Source: Clostridia bacterium
GTDB taxonomy: Bacteria > Bacillota > Clostridia > Oscillospirales > CAG-272
Assembly (NCBI GenBank): GCA_017456905.1
Contig: JAFTIL010000013.1
Span: forward strand, 34,207 to 98,206
Direction of reading: 5' to 3'
DNA: 64,000 nt
Shown piece by piece: positions 33,836-43,911 of this stretch. Made by a program: the position numbers and the translations under genes. The notes beneath the pieces are model-generated. The model saw only the letters and a list, made by a program, of their open reading frames with translations. It did no database searches and was not told where the DNA came from. Every line of letters starts with the position of its first letter. Positions within the stretch are counted from its first letter, which is position 1.

Positions 33836-34783
33836 ATGGGTACTAAAAACGCTGCAAAGCGGACCAAGAATCATGGTGACATGACGATGATGCAGTGGAA
33901 ACTTAAGGAAATGCGCCAAAATTGGGTTGCCTACCTGATGGTTGCTCCTTACATGATCCTCTTCACATTGTTTACCATCGTTCCCGTGGTCCTGTCCATT
34001 TTCATCAGCTTTACAGACTTTAACATGCTGGAAATGCCCAACATCGTCTGGCTGAAAAACTACGTGACTCTGTTCTTCGACGATGATGTATTCCTCACCG
34101 CCTGCAAGAACACGTTTATCTTCGCCGTGATCGTAGGACCTACCTCCTACCTCATGTCCTTCCTTGTGGCTTGGTTCATCAACGAGCTTCCCCCCAAGAT
34201 CCGTGCTCTGGTCACCCTGATCTTCTATGCACCTTCCATTTCCGGTCAGGTGTACTTGATCTGGGGTACCCTGTTCGCATCCGACTCCCAGGGTTGGGCA
34301 AACGCCATCCTTCTGGAAATGGGCATCATCGAAACCGAAATCGCCTTCTTCCAGAACGAGACTTATGTTATGCCCCTCTGTATCATCGTTTCTCTGTGGA
34401 CGTCCCTCGGTACCTCCTTCCTTGCGTTTATCGCAGGTCTTCAGGGTATCGACCACTCCCTGTTTGAGGCAGGTGCCGTGGACGGTGTCCGTAACCGTTG
34501 GCAGGAGCTTTACTATATCACCCTGCCTTCCATGAAGCCCCAGCTGATGTTCGGTGCTATCATGGCTATCACCGGCTCCTTCGGCTTCGGTGGTATCGTT
34601 ACGGCACTGGCAGGCTTCCCCTCTGTCAACTACTGTGCCCACACCATCATGCACCACCTGGAGGACTACGGTGGACAGCGTTACGAGATCGGTTATTCCT
34701 CAACCATCGCAGTAATCCTGTTTTTGATCATGATCGGTGCCAATATGTTGGTCAAGCGGATCATTTCCAAGCTTGGTACTTGA
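33836..34783 (+). CDS. ABC sugar transporter permease, MalF-like (first pair)
   Basis: 315 aa with six membrane helices. The EAA loop that docks the ATPase reads EAGAVDGVRNRWQELYYITL near residue 210. The RBS is AAGGAGAG. It is followed after 12 nt by its MalG-like partner. The ATPase is not encoded in the window; Firmicutes often use one shared MsmX/UgpC-type ATPase for many sugar importers. Confidence 0.93.
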   Translation: MGTKNAAKRTKNHGDMTMMQWKLKEMRQNWVAYLMVAPYMILFTLFTIVPVVLSIFISFTDFNMLEMPNIVWLKNYVTLFFDDDVFLTACKNTFIFAVIVGPTSYLMSFLVAWFINELPPKIRALVTLIFYAPSISGQVYLIWGTLFASDSQGWANAILLEMGIIETEIAFFQNETYVMPLCIIVSLWTSLGTSFLAFIAGLQGIDHSLFEAGAVDGVRNRWQELYYITLPSMKPQLMFGAIMAITGSFGFGGIVTALAGFPSVNYCAHTIMHHLEDYGGQRYEIGYSSTIAVILFLIMIGANMLVKRIISKLGT

Positions 34784-34795
34784 TGAGGTGAAGAT

Positions 34796-35668
34796 ATGGC
34801 AAAATTAAGAACAAGAAAACATAAAGTCGTCCTTGCCCGTTCCGCAGGCGGCGACGCGGGTATTTCTGTCATCCTGATCATCCTGGGTATCTTCATGTTC
34901 CTGCCCATGTACTACGTGGTCATCCAGTCCTTGAAGCCCCTCGATGAGCTGTGGATGTATCCTCCCCGTTTCTACGTAATGTCCCCCACCTTTAAGAACT
35001 ACCGCGATCTGTTCACTCTGATGAACATTTCCTGGGTTCCTTTCTCCCGTTACATTTTCAATACCGTGCTGACCTCTATCGCAGGTACCTTCGGTCACCT
35101 GCTGCTGGCTTCCATGGCCGCATACGCGCTGGCTAAGATCAAGTTCCCCGGCCGTAACGGTATGTTCCAGATGGTTCAGCTCTCCCTGATGTTTAACGCA
35201 ACGGTTACCGCGATCACCCAGTTCATTCTGATGTCTGCTCTGGGTTGGCTGGATAGCTACCTTGCCATCATCGTCCCCGCATGGTGTTCCTCCCTGGGTC
35301 TGTACCTCATGAAGCAGTTCATGGATACCAACGTCAACGACTCGGTGCTTGAATCCGCAAGACTTGACGGCGCGGGTGAGTTCAAGACCTTCTGGGTCAT
35401 CGCCATGCCTATGGTTAAGCCCGCTTGGCTGACTCTGATCATTTATTCCTTCCAGGGTCTGTGGAACGCGGGTGCATCCATGTATATCTATTCCGAACAA
35501 TATAAGTCGTTCAACTACGCCATCGGTCAGATCCTGGCAGGTGGTATCAAGCGTCAGGGTGCCGCAGGTGCCGCGCAGGTGATCATGATGCTGGTGCCTA
35601 TCTCGGTATTCGTCATTTCTCAGTCGAACATCATCGAGACCATGGGTTCCAGTGGTATGAAGGATTAA
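34796..35668 (+). CDS. ABC sugar transporter permease, MalG-like (first pair)
   Basis: 290 aa, six helices. EAA loop ESARLDGAGEFKTFWVIAMP near residue 183. The N-terminus is basic (KLRTRKHKVVLARSAG) before the first helix. RBS GAGGTGAAG. It pairs with the gene 12 nt upstream to form the channel. Confidence 0.93.
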   Translation: MAKLRTRKHKVVLARSAGGDAGISVILIILGIFMFLPMYYVVIQSLKPLDELWMYPPRFYVMSPTFKNYRDLFTLMNISWVPFSRYIFNTVLTSIAGTFGHLLLASMAAYALAKIKFPGRNGMFQMVQLSLMFNATVTAITQFILMSALGWLDSYLAIIVPAWCSSLGLYLMKQFMDTNVNDSVLESARLDGAGEFKTFWVIAMPMVKPAWLTLIIYSFQGLWNAGASMYIYSEQYKSFNYAIGQILAGGIKRQGAAGAAQVIMMLVPISVFVISQSNIIETMGSSGMKD

Positions 35669-35686
35669 CGGAGGTGAGTATATAAT

Positions 35687-37861
35687 ATGAAGAAAATATC
35701 TCTTATGAAAAAAATACTCTGCCTCGCATTTGCAGTGATGATGGTGGCCACCGTTCTGGTGGTCCCCACCTCCGCAGGCTCCGCATATCAGACCTACGTG
35801 TATGATATCGACGGTTTCCCGCTGTACTCTCCTGATGCCTATACAGCCATCAAGAGCGTAAACTCCGATGAAATGGGCCTCGAAGTGGCCATTGAAACTC
35901 CCGGTGATATGATCACGGATAAGGATCAGAATGTGTATGTAGCCGATACCGGTAACAACCGTATCGTCGTTCTGAACCGTTACCTCAAGGTTCAGTTCAC
36001 CATCTCTACCTTCTCCAATGACCAGGGCGTTCCCGATAGCCTTGCGGCTCCTCAGGGCGTGTTCGTCAGCGAACCCAACGATAAGTACGGCAAGCTGATT
36101 TGGGTCTGCGACACGGGTAACAACCGTATCGTTGTGTTCGACGAGAAGGGTGAATTCTTCAAGATCATTGAAGAGCCCGAGGATTCTTTGTTCGAGACTG
36201 ACTCGGTCTATAAGCCTGTAGCTATGGCAGTGGACCAGTACAACAGATTGTACATCGTTTCTTCTACCACCTATCAGGGTATCATCGTTATGACCGACGA
36301 AGGCGAGTTTACCGGTTTTATCGGTGCTCAGAAGGTTGCCATCTCGGCTTGGGATATCATCTGGCGTCGTTTCCAAACCGACGAGCAGAGAGAGCAGCAG
36401 GAGCAGCTCGTTTCTACTGAGTTTAATAACATCGCCATCAACCGCGATAAGGGCCTTGTTTACGTTACCACCTCCACCATTGATGACGCTAACGTTGACG
36501 GCGCTATCAGAAACGGCTCCAAGGACGGTATCTACTCTCCCGTTAAGCTGCTCAATGCCAACGGTGACGAGATCATGAGACGTAACGGCTTCTGGATCCC
36601 CGCAGGTGAAATTGACTACGTGAATATGTCCTCCGACTCCGATGATGTTACCGGTGTTTCCCGTATCATCGACGCAGCCGTTGGTCCTCTGGACACTTGG
36701 TCCATCATCGACGAGAACAGAAACCGTATCTACACCTACGATTTCAACGGTAACCTCCTGTTTGCCTTCGGTGACAAGGGTACCATGCTGGGCAACCTGG
36801 CCAGCATCGAGGCCATCGCTTACCAGGGCGACAATATGCTGATCCTGGATAAGACCAATGATAACATTACCATCTACCAGAGAACAGAGTACGGTAATAT
36901 CCTGCTCTCCGCCATCGAGGCCGAAGCCAATCAGGACTTTGATCTGGCCATCGATCTCTGGACTAAGGTTCTGCAGAGAAACTCCAACTTCGACTCGGCT
37001 TATGTCGGTATCGGTCAGGCTATGTACCGTAATAAGGACTATGCCAACTCTCTGACCTACTTCGAGTCTGCATACGACACCACCAACTGGTCCAACTCCT
37101 ATAAGGAGATCCGTAAGGAATGGATGTCCACTTACTTCCTGCTGTTGCTTGCCATCATCGTGGGTCTGATCCTCGGTGTGATGTTCTTCTTCCGCTGGAT
37201 GGCGAAGATCAACAAGAAGGTTGCAACTTCGGGTAAGAAGAGAACCTTTGGTCAGGAATTGGCCTATGGCTTCCACGTGATCTTCCATCCTTTCGACGGC
37301 TTCTGGGATCTGAAGCACGAGAAGAGAGGCTCTGTCAGAGGCGCTATCTTCTATATCCTTCTGGCAATCGTCACCTTCTACTATCAGGCCATCGGCCAGG
37401 GCTACCTCCTGGATCCTTACGGTGGATTTGCCAGCGTTTGGGGACAGGTTCTGGGCGTTCTCGTTCCTCTGTTCCTGTTCGTATTGGCTAACTGGTGTCT
37501 TACCACCCTGTTCGAGGGCGAAGGCTCCTTCAAGGATGTTTTCGTGGCTACCTCCTACAGCTTGGTTCCCCTGCCTCTCCTGATCATTCCCGCAACCATT
37601 TATTCCAATTTCTGTATCACTACCGAAGTCGATATCATCGGCTTCATTGGCACGCTGGCCTTCATCTGGCTGGGTCTGCTCGTCTTCTTTGGCACCATGG
37701 TCACTCACGACTACTCTATGGGTAAGAACGTGATCACCTTCCTTGGTACCATCGTTGCCATGGTCTTCATCATGTTCGTAGCAGTCCTGTTTACCACTCT
37801 GATCGGTAAGATCGTCAGCTTGATCACTAACATCGTCACAGAAATTCAGTACAGACTATAA
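35687..37861 (+). CDS. Exported NHL-propeller / TPR protein with a C-terminal YIP1-type membrane domain
   Basis: 724 aa. Signal peptide 1-30 (VVPTSAG). About 70-400: NHL-type propeller repeats, two of them nearly identical in core (VYVADTGNNRIVVLNRYLKV and WVCDTGNNRIVVFDEKGEF). About 405-465: TPR-like helices (NQDFDLAIDLWTKVLQRN, NKDYANSLTYFESAYD). A first membrane helix near 483-503; then 525-724 resembles YIP1 domains (GFHVIFHPFDGFWDLKHEKR, then about five helices). The propeller should face outside, next to the importer. The order permease pair - this protein - DUF5696 protein suggests a fixed partnership. Biochemical function unknown. Confidence 0.85.
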   Translation: MKKISLMKKILCLAFAVMMVATVLVVPTSAGSAYQTYVYDIDGFPLYSPDAYTAIKSVNSDEMGLEVAIETPGDMITDKDQNVYVADTGNNRIVVLNRYLKVQFTISTFSNDQGVPDSLAAPQGVFVSEPNDKYGKLIWVCDTGNNRIVVFDEKGEFFKIIEEPEDSLFETDSVYKPVAMAVDQYNRLYIVSSTTYQGIIVMTDEGEFTGFIGAQKVAISAWDIIWRRFQTDEQREQQEQLVSTEFNNIAINRDKGLVYVTTSTIDDANVDGAIRNGSKDGIYSPVKLLNANGDEIMRRNGFWIPAGEIDYVNMSSDSDDVTGVSRIIDAAVGPLDTWSIIDENRNRIYTYDFNGNLLFAFGDKGTMLGNLASIEAIAYQGDNMLILDKTNDNITIYQRTEYGNILLSAIEAEANQDFDLAIDLWTKVLQRNSNFDSAYVGIGQAMYRNKDYANSLTYFESAYDTTNWSNSYKEIRKEWMSTYFLLLLAIIVGLILGVMFFFRWMAKINKKVATSGKKRTFGQELAYGFHVIFHPFDGFWDLKHEKRGSVRGAIFYILLAIVTFYYQAIGQGYLLDPYGGFASVWGQVLGVLVPLFLFVLANWCLTTLFEGEGSFKDVFVATSYSLVPLPLLIIPATIYSNFCITTEVDIIGFIGTLAFIWLGLLVFFGTMVTHDYSMGKNVITFLGTIVAMVFIMFVAVLFTTLIGKIVSLITNIVTEIQYRL

Positions 37862-37882
37862 CGCAGATAGGAGAAAGATATA

Positions 37883-40800
37883 ATGAAAATAACCAAAAAA
37901 ATCATATCCCTGCTCTTAGCTGTTCTCATGTTGTGCGGCACGCTGACTGTCTTTTCTATTAACGTGGCAGCCGAGGAGGAATCCGAAACCACTACCGGAT
38001 CCGGTGTGATCAATGTAATGGATGAAGAAGAAATCATCAAGCATTACACCACCACGGTTTATGCCACTCCCGAGGAAAAGCTGGAAACCATGGATCTTAT
38101 GACCACCAAGGGCAACTATCGGCTCTACGCTGATGCTCTGTCCGGTGAGGTTGCCGTTAAGGACCTTACCTCGGGTCAGATCCTGTTCACCAACCCCTAC
38201 GATCTTGGCGCCACCACCGCTGTGGAAAGTGTTAAGATGCAGTTGATGTCCCAGATCATCGTCCGCTACACTGAAAACGGCCGTCCCAAGGAGTATTACA
38301 GCTTCGAATACGCTGCTACTCGTAACCAGATCAAGGTTAAGAATATCAAGAACGGTATTCGTGTTGAGTACACCATTGGCCGTGAGGAAGCAAGACGTCT
38401 CGTTCCCCGTATGATCGAGCAGTCCCGTTTTGAGACGCTCATCAAGCTCCCCCTGCTGGAGTACTTTGATGGCAACGAGAACAACTTCTACTTTAAGCAG
38501 TTCATGTCCTATTATCAGCTGAAGGGTCTGGAGTTCTGCTCCTCTGACCGCTTGAAGGAAGACCTTTTGTCGGTCTATCCCGTCGTTAAGGATATGAACA
38601 TCTACGTGTTCGACCCCACCGCTACCACCGTTGAGTTGGAGAAGCGTGAGGAAGACATCAAGACCGCTTGTCCTAACTATTCCTACGAGGAAATGGACTA
38701 CGACCATCAGCAGACAGGATACGAGAGCGAAGACGAAAATCCTCCCGTATTTAAGATGGCTTTGGAATATACCATCGACGAGGACGGCTTCTCTGTTCGT
38801 CTCCCTGCGAACGGTATTCGTTTCAACGAGTCCAAGTTCCAGCTTGAAAGCATTTGTGTTCTGCCTTATCTGGGCGCTGGTAACATCGCATATGAGGGTT
38901 ATACCTTCTTCCCCGATGGTGCAGGTGCACTGTTTGCCTTTGAGGATCTGGTAGACGTTAACAGTAACTCGGTGGCCAGCAAGGTCTACGGTACTGACTA
39001 CGCTTACCACGAGATCTCCGGTACTTATCAGCAGACCGTCCGTTATCCCGTGTTCGGTATCGTGGAAAAGACCAGATACTACGACTTCAACGAGTTTAAT
39101 GAGAACACCGGTGAGACCGAGACTACGACCATCAACGGTATGATCTTTGATGCTCTGGAGGCTACTCGTACCGAAGGTGCAACCCTGCCTACCGCCCTTT
39201 CCAAGTACAGCAAGCTCAGCGCTTCCAGCGGTGAGGCTGTCAAGGAAGTGATTAACCGCGGTTTTGTCGCTATCATCGAAGAGGGCGACTCCATGGCCGA
39301 GATCGCTACCAAGCATGAAGGCGTGAAGCATCCCTACGACACCGTGGAGATGAGCTTCTACCCCAGACCTCAGGATACTTATAACATGGCAGACGCTATT
39401 TCCGTCGGTACCGCTACTGACTGGACCGTTGTGTCTACCCGTAAGTACGTAGGTAACTACAAGATCCATTACGTGATGCTTACGGATGAGAACGTTGCCG
39501 AGGAGAAGCAGATCGCGGATGGCGATTGGTATGATGCTACTTGGATGGGCATGGCTATCGCTTACCGTGACTATCTGGTTAAGAAGGGCGTACTCAGTCC
39601 TCTTTCCACCGAGGATACTTCCAGCGACATTCCCCTTTACATTGAGGCTTTCGGTACCATTGAGACCATTGAGAAGATCGCCTCTATCCCTGTGGAGGTC
39701 ATGAAGCCTCTGACTACCTTTGCTGACGTGCAGACCATGTTTACCGAGCTGCTCTCCGCAGGCGTCAATAACGTCAACTTCAAGCTGACAGGTCACGCCA
39801 ACGGCGGTTTCTTCTCCACCATGCCTTATAAGCTGAAGTGGGAAAAGTCCGTCAGCGAGGATACCGATTTCCAGGAACTGATTAACTTTGCTAAGACCAT
39901 CAACGACGGTGACTACTCCGTTCTCGTGGACTATGCCAAGGAGAACAACGTCTTTGAAAATGAAGAAGATCTCGCAGCCTTCGAGGCTTACGTTGCCGAG
40001 CTTAAGGGCAGCAACCTGGGTATCTTCCCCGACTTCAACTTCTCTTACGCACATCGTTCCATGGACGAAATGTTCGACGGTCTGAACCTCCGCAAGCACG
40101 CCGTCAGAACCATCGACGACCGTTATACTCAGAAGCGTTACTACTACGCAACCCGTCAGAGACACGTCGGCTATTATGAACTGGCCATCTCTCCTGCCTA
40201 CTTCAATCACTTCTATGAGAAGCTGATCGGTAACTACCTGAAGTATGACAATGTCTCGGGTATTTCCGTGGGTTCCTTGGGCGATAGCTTGAACTCCGAC
40301 TTCGACGAGGATGAGCCCTACAACCGCGCTGACTCTAAGGGCTTCGTTCTGCAGGCTCTGGAGTACTTCACCGCAGCCGACGGTGCTAACCTCGAGGTCA
40401 TGGTCAACGGCGGTAACGCTTATACCTGGCAGTACGTTGACCATATCCTGGGCGCTCCCCTGGATTCCAGCCGCTATATCCGCGCAAGCTACAGCATTCC
40501 TTTCATTGGTGTTGTGCTTCACGGCTATTCCAAGTTTGCAGGCTCTCCTCTGAACATGGAAGGTGACCTGAACTACGCGAAGCTGAAGGCCATCGAAAAC
40601 GGTGCAGCCATCTACTTCACCCTGTCCTATCAGAACACCCAGGTGCTGAAGGAAGACTTCCTCACCAGCCAGTATTATTCCGTTCGTTATGACATCTGGT
40701 ACGACGACGTGGTTGAGATCTATAACGAGCTCAATACCGTGACCAAGGATCTGCAGGATAAGCTGATCGTTGACCACGATTTCCTCTCCGGTATGCGTGT

Positions 40801-43800
40801 GCCCGATACCGACGAGCTTTATAACGATATCATGGATGACTTCAATGCCGTCCTTGACTTCCAGAGCAACAAGGCCGAGTACGAAGAACAGATGAAGAAC
40901 GATGCCGTGGCTGATGCCCGCGATAAGATCGCCAGCACCGAAGCCCAGGCAAAGGCCTTCATTGATCTTTGCCTCGCCAACTACAGCGGCATCAACGGTG
41001 CTGCCTACCTGTACGTCACGGGCGACAGAAGCTTTGAACGCCGTTATTCCACTTTCGTGGAGGCTAATACCGCACTTCAGGCCATTGAGGCTCGTTATGA
41101 GTCCGCTACTCCCGAGGAGAAGGAAGCAATGGCCGCGGATCTGGAGAGTGCTCAGATCACCCAGAAGCAGGCAAGAGGTCAGCTTCTGACTTACATCCGT
41201 AACATTTCCAGAGCTATTTCCAATATGGAAGTTGCTTACGAGAATTTGAGCAAGCTGCTTGAAGATGCTCAGGAAGGTCAGCTTCTGATCAATTCCACCG
41301 ATGAGATCCCCCAGAGCATCATCGACGAGATCGCCGCTCAGCTGAAGGCTACCGAAGAAATGATGGAGCAGAAGCTTGGCGTTATGTTCGATCAGACCGT
41401 TGAGAAGGCCGAAATGGATACCTTCATCCATACCCACGTGGCTCAGCTTATCCTCAACTCCTATGGTGAAGGTGCTGATACCGCTGTCGGTAAGATGGAG
41501 AATATCTTCAATATGTTCCTCGAGAAGGACTACGGTTTGGCGCTCTCTGAGGTCGAGCTGCTCCGCTACCTTGAGGCTAACCGTGACCTGACCAACGATC
41601 AGCTCATTGAGAAGTACGGTCTCTCTGCTGATAAGACCTCTGTTGCCGGTCTCGTCAAATATTTGAGAGAACTGCTGGGTGACACCTATAAGTTCGATCC
41701 CACTCTCTCTGATGAAGCTGCCGAGGGCGAGTTCAGCGAGATCGATCAGCACGTACTGGGTTACTACCTGTACGTTCTGACGAACCGTATCACCGGTCTC
41801 AGCGACTCTGCTGTGATCCCTGCGCTCAACTTCGTTCCTACCCGTATCAACGAAAATGGTAAGACCGTTTCCAATACTAAGAACATCTCTGATGTGACCA
41901 ATAAGATCAAGGATGCGATTGCCAAGGCTCTGACCGGCAGCAGCGGTGTCCTTTCTAAGGTGGAGGACGGCAACTACAACCTGGACGATCTGTTCACCGA
42001 TGCTGAGTGGACAACTCTCATTGAGGCTTGTAAGAAGTTCATCACGGATTCCGCTCAAACGGCCGCTACCAAGGTTGAGTACGCAACCCCCGAGACTTTG
42101 GATGCTGACCTCCGCGCTTATGCTGAGGCTCTGTACTACCAGAAGGCTCTGACAAATATACTGCCCGAGAAGACCGTCTCTTCTCTCTACATCATGACGG
42201 TTTCCTACGTGACCAATGACAGCCTTTCTATCCTGGTTGAGGAATTCGTTGCCAATTATGACGGCGAGGATACCTCCGCGGCTGCCATCTACACCGCCCT
42301 CATGAATGACGAGGAGATTTTGGCTTCCGTTGATACCATCGCTGAAATGCTGAAGGATAGCTACGGCGACGTCAAGGCTCAGCTCTTGAAGGCTCTGGGC
42401 AGCATGGCTGCTGATAAGATCCTCGGCAAGAAGGCTCCCACCCTGAACATTGGCAAGGCTCCCGCTCTGAGCTTGGATCTGCCTTCCAAGAAGGATGACG
42501 AGCATCCTGTCACCAAGGCAGAGGCTATCAAGGCTGTTGACGAGATCATTGAGGCCGCTCTGCCTGAGGCTACCGTTGATACCGTGGCAAGCATCATTGC
42601 AGAGGTGACCGCTTACCTGGCTCCTTATAACTTTGTAGAAGGCGTTGATCGTGATACCGCAATCGCTGATTACGTCAACTATGCGTACACCGAGCAGGCT
42701 ATGGAGCAAGCTACCAAGGATATCGACGCTATCATCGAAGCCGGTGTTCCCACCGCTGACGATGCAAAGATGGCCGAGATCCTGGCACAGGCCGCCGCCA
42801 TTCTGGCTCCTCTGACCTTTATGGAAGGCGTGGATATGGATGCTCAGCTCAAGGCTTACGTCTACTATCCTTATCTGGCTCTGATTGCCGATCAGGCCTA
42901 CGACAGCTACTACTACGACGTACAGCTTGGCAAGGCCGATGCTTCCGTTCGTGAGAGCGTGGCTGCTATGTACAGCCAGATCGTGGCTAATCTGCCCACA
43001 GACGCCGACGTTTACGACCTTTACAACGTGGTTCTCGATGCTCTGACCAACAAGGAGTATGACGTGGCCGGTATCACCGCTGCCATCGCCGCAGAGATCA
43101 CTCACCACGTGGAAGGTAAGAATAACCTTTCTACCGACGTCTTGAATTACTTCTGCTTCCTGTTGCTCAACAGCTTCGAGGGTTATTCCTTGGGCGAGGA
43201 CGCTCCCGCTATCACGGCGATCGAGTCCAGCAAGCTGAACAACGCAATGAAGCAGATCAACAAGAGCTTGAACGCTAAGATCAATGCCCTGGTCGTGGAG
43301 ATCAAGACCAACACCTCCAGAGGTGCCATCTCCAATTACTCCCTCTCTTCCGTCATGAGCGACGAGGAGCTGACTGCCCTTTGCGACGCAGAGGTCACTT
43401 CTCTGATTGATGCTCTGTTCGCAACTGAGGAAGTTCGCGAAACCCTCCGTGCCGAGCTGGAGGAACTCTTCAAGTATAAGTTCTACACCAGTGCTCTGGA
43501 TGAGCTGGGTGCTGACAAGAAGCCTTCCTTCCACGTGTCCGAGATCTATGGTGATGATCTGTATACCGCAGGTCAAGGCCTGAAGTCTCTGCTCCGCTGG
43601 TACGTCGTTCAGTATTCTCAGGCTATGACCGAAGAAGAGATTGATACCCTGATCGGTTCGACCTCCGGTAGCATTGAGGAGGAAGAAACTGACGAGTCCA
43701 AGTACCTGTCCGATGACGGTCGTATCGTGGCTGTGACTTACGGTGCTGCCGGCGCAAACGGTGGTTATGATAACTACAGAACCTTCGTCCTTAACTATAA

Positions 43801-43879
43801 CAACTTCTCTGTCAGCGTGGTCTACGACGGTATCCAGTATACCATCCCCGCTTTCAGCTACGTTGTTATTGATTATTGA
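37883..43879 (+). CDS. Very large exported DUF5696-like protein
   Basis: 1998 aa, the largest gene here. Signal peptide about 1-31 (SINVAAEE). About 55-400: beta-rich domain (GNYRLYADALSGEVAVKDLT, FSVRLPANGIRFNE). About 575-940: a TIM-barrel-like region (LYIEAFGTIETIEKI, VNNVNFKLTGHANGGF, LGIFPDFNFSYAHRSMDEMF, DNVSGISVGSLGDSL, LEVMVNGGNAYTWQYVD, YDIWYDDVVEIYNELN) that resembles the DUF5696 family and, more remotely, glycoside hydrolases. About 960-1925: nearly all helical, Ala/Glu/Asp/Leu-rich, with degenerate repeats (two segments share TADDAKMAEILAQAAAIL-like text). The last 55 residues (RIVAVTYGAAG, FVLNYNNFSVSVVYDGIQYT) return to beta structure. No sure catalytic pair. Family assignment is from memory of the pattern, not a search. 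Confidence 0.78.
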   Translation: MKITKKIISLLLAVLMLCGTLTVFSINVAAEEESETTTGSGVINVMDEEEIIKHYTTTVYATPEEKLETMDLMTTKGNYRLYADALSGEVAVKDLTSGQILFTNPYDLGATTAVESVKMQLMSQIIVRYTENGRPKEYYSFEYAATRNQIKVKNIKNGIRVEYTIGREEARRLVPRMIEQSRFETLIKLPLLEYFDGNENNFYFKQFMSYYQLKGLEFCSSDRLKEDLLSVYPVVKDMNIYVFDPTATTVELEKREEDIKTACPNYSYEEMDYDHQQTGYESEDENPPVFKMALEYTIDEDGFSVRLPANGIRFNESKFQLESICVLPYLGAGNIAYEGYTFFPDGAGALFAFEDLVDVNSNSVASKVYGTDYAYHEISGTYQQTVRYPVFGIVEKTRYYDFNEFNENTGETETTTINGMIFDALEATRTEGATLPTALSKYSKLSASSGEAVKEVINRGFVAIIEEGDSMAEIATKHEGVKHPYDTVEMSFYPRPQDTYNMADAISVGTATDWTVVSTRKYVGNYKIHYVMLTDENVAEEKQIADGDWYDATWMGMAIAYRDYLVKKGVLSPLSTEDTSSDIPLYIEAFGTIETIEKIASIPVEVMKPLTTFADVQTMFTELLSAGVNNVNFKLTGHANGGFFSTMPYKLKWEKSVSEDTDFQELINFAKTINDGDYSVLVDYAKENNVFENEEDLAAFEAYVAELKGSNLGIFPDFNFSYAHRSMDEMFDGLNLRKHAVRTIDDRYTQKRYYYATRQRHVGYYELAISPAYFNHFYEKLIGNYLKYDNVSGISVGSLGDSLNSDFDEDEPYNRADSKGFVLQALEYFTAADGANLEVMVNGGNAYTWQYVDHILGAPLDSSRYIRASYSIPFIGVVLHGYSKFAGSPLNMEGDLNYAKLKAIENGAAIYFTLSYQNTQVLKEDFLTSQYYSVRYDIWYDDVVEIYNELNTVTKDLQDKLIVDHDFLSGMRVPDTDELYNDIMDDFNAVLDFQSNKAEYEEQMKNDAVADARDKIASTEAQAKAFIDLCLANYSGINGAAYLYVTGDRSFERRYSTFVEANTALQAIEARYESATPEEKEAMAADLESAQITQKQARGQLLTYIRNISRAISNMEVAYENLSKLLEDAQEGQLLINSTDEIPQSIIDEIAAQLKATEEMMEQKLGVMFDQTVEKAEMDTFIHTHVAQLILNSYGEGADTAVGKMENIFNMFLEKDYGLALSEVELLRYLEANRDLTNDQLIEKYGLSADKTSVAGLVKYLRELLGDTYKFDPTLSDEAAEGEFSEIDQHVLGYYLYVLTNRITGLSDSAVIPALNFVPTRINENGKTVSNTKNISDVTNKIKDAIAKALTGSSGVLSKVEDGNYNLDDLFTDAEWTTLIEACKKFITDSAQTAATKVEYATPETLDADLRAYAEALYYQKALTNILPEKTVSSLYIMTVSYVTNDSLSILVEEFVANYDGEDTSAAAIYTALMNDEEILASVDTIAEMLKDSYGDVKAQLLKALGSMAADKILGKKAPTLNIGKAPALSLDLPSKKDDEHPVTKAEAIKAVDEIIEAALPEATVDTVASIIAEVTAYLAPYNFVEGVDRDTAIADYVNYAYTEQAMEQATKDIDAIIEAGVPTADDAKMAEILAQAAAILAPLTFMEGVDMDAQLKAYVYYPYLALIADQAYDSYYYDVQLGKADASVRESVAAMYSQIVANLPTDADVYDLYNVVLDALTNKEYDVAGITAAIAAEITHHVEGKNNLSTDVLNYFCFLLLNSFEGYSLGEDAPAITAIESSKLNNAMKQINKSLNAKINALVVEIKTNTSRGAISNYSLSSVMSDEELTALCDAEVTSLIDALFATEEVRETLRAELEELFKYKFYTSALDELGADKKPSFHVSEIYGDDLYTAGQGLKSLLRWYVVQYSQAMTEEEIDTLIGSTSGSIEEEETDESKYLSDDGRIVAVTYGAAGANGGYDNYRTFVLNYNNFSVSVVYDGIQYTIPAFSYVVIDY

Positions 43880-43911
43880 TGAGATCAGAAAGGAAAGTGA
43901 GGTAAAATTAT

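Noticed and set aside
37916-43576. Minus-strand open frame of 1886 codons opposite the DUF5696-like gene
   Set aside because: Caused by the codon bias of the real gene on the plus strand, which has a signal peptide, RBS and operon context. The antisense frame has none of these.
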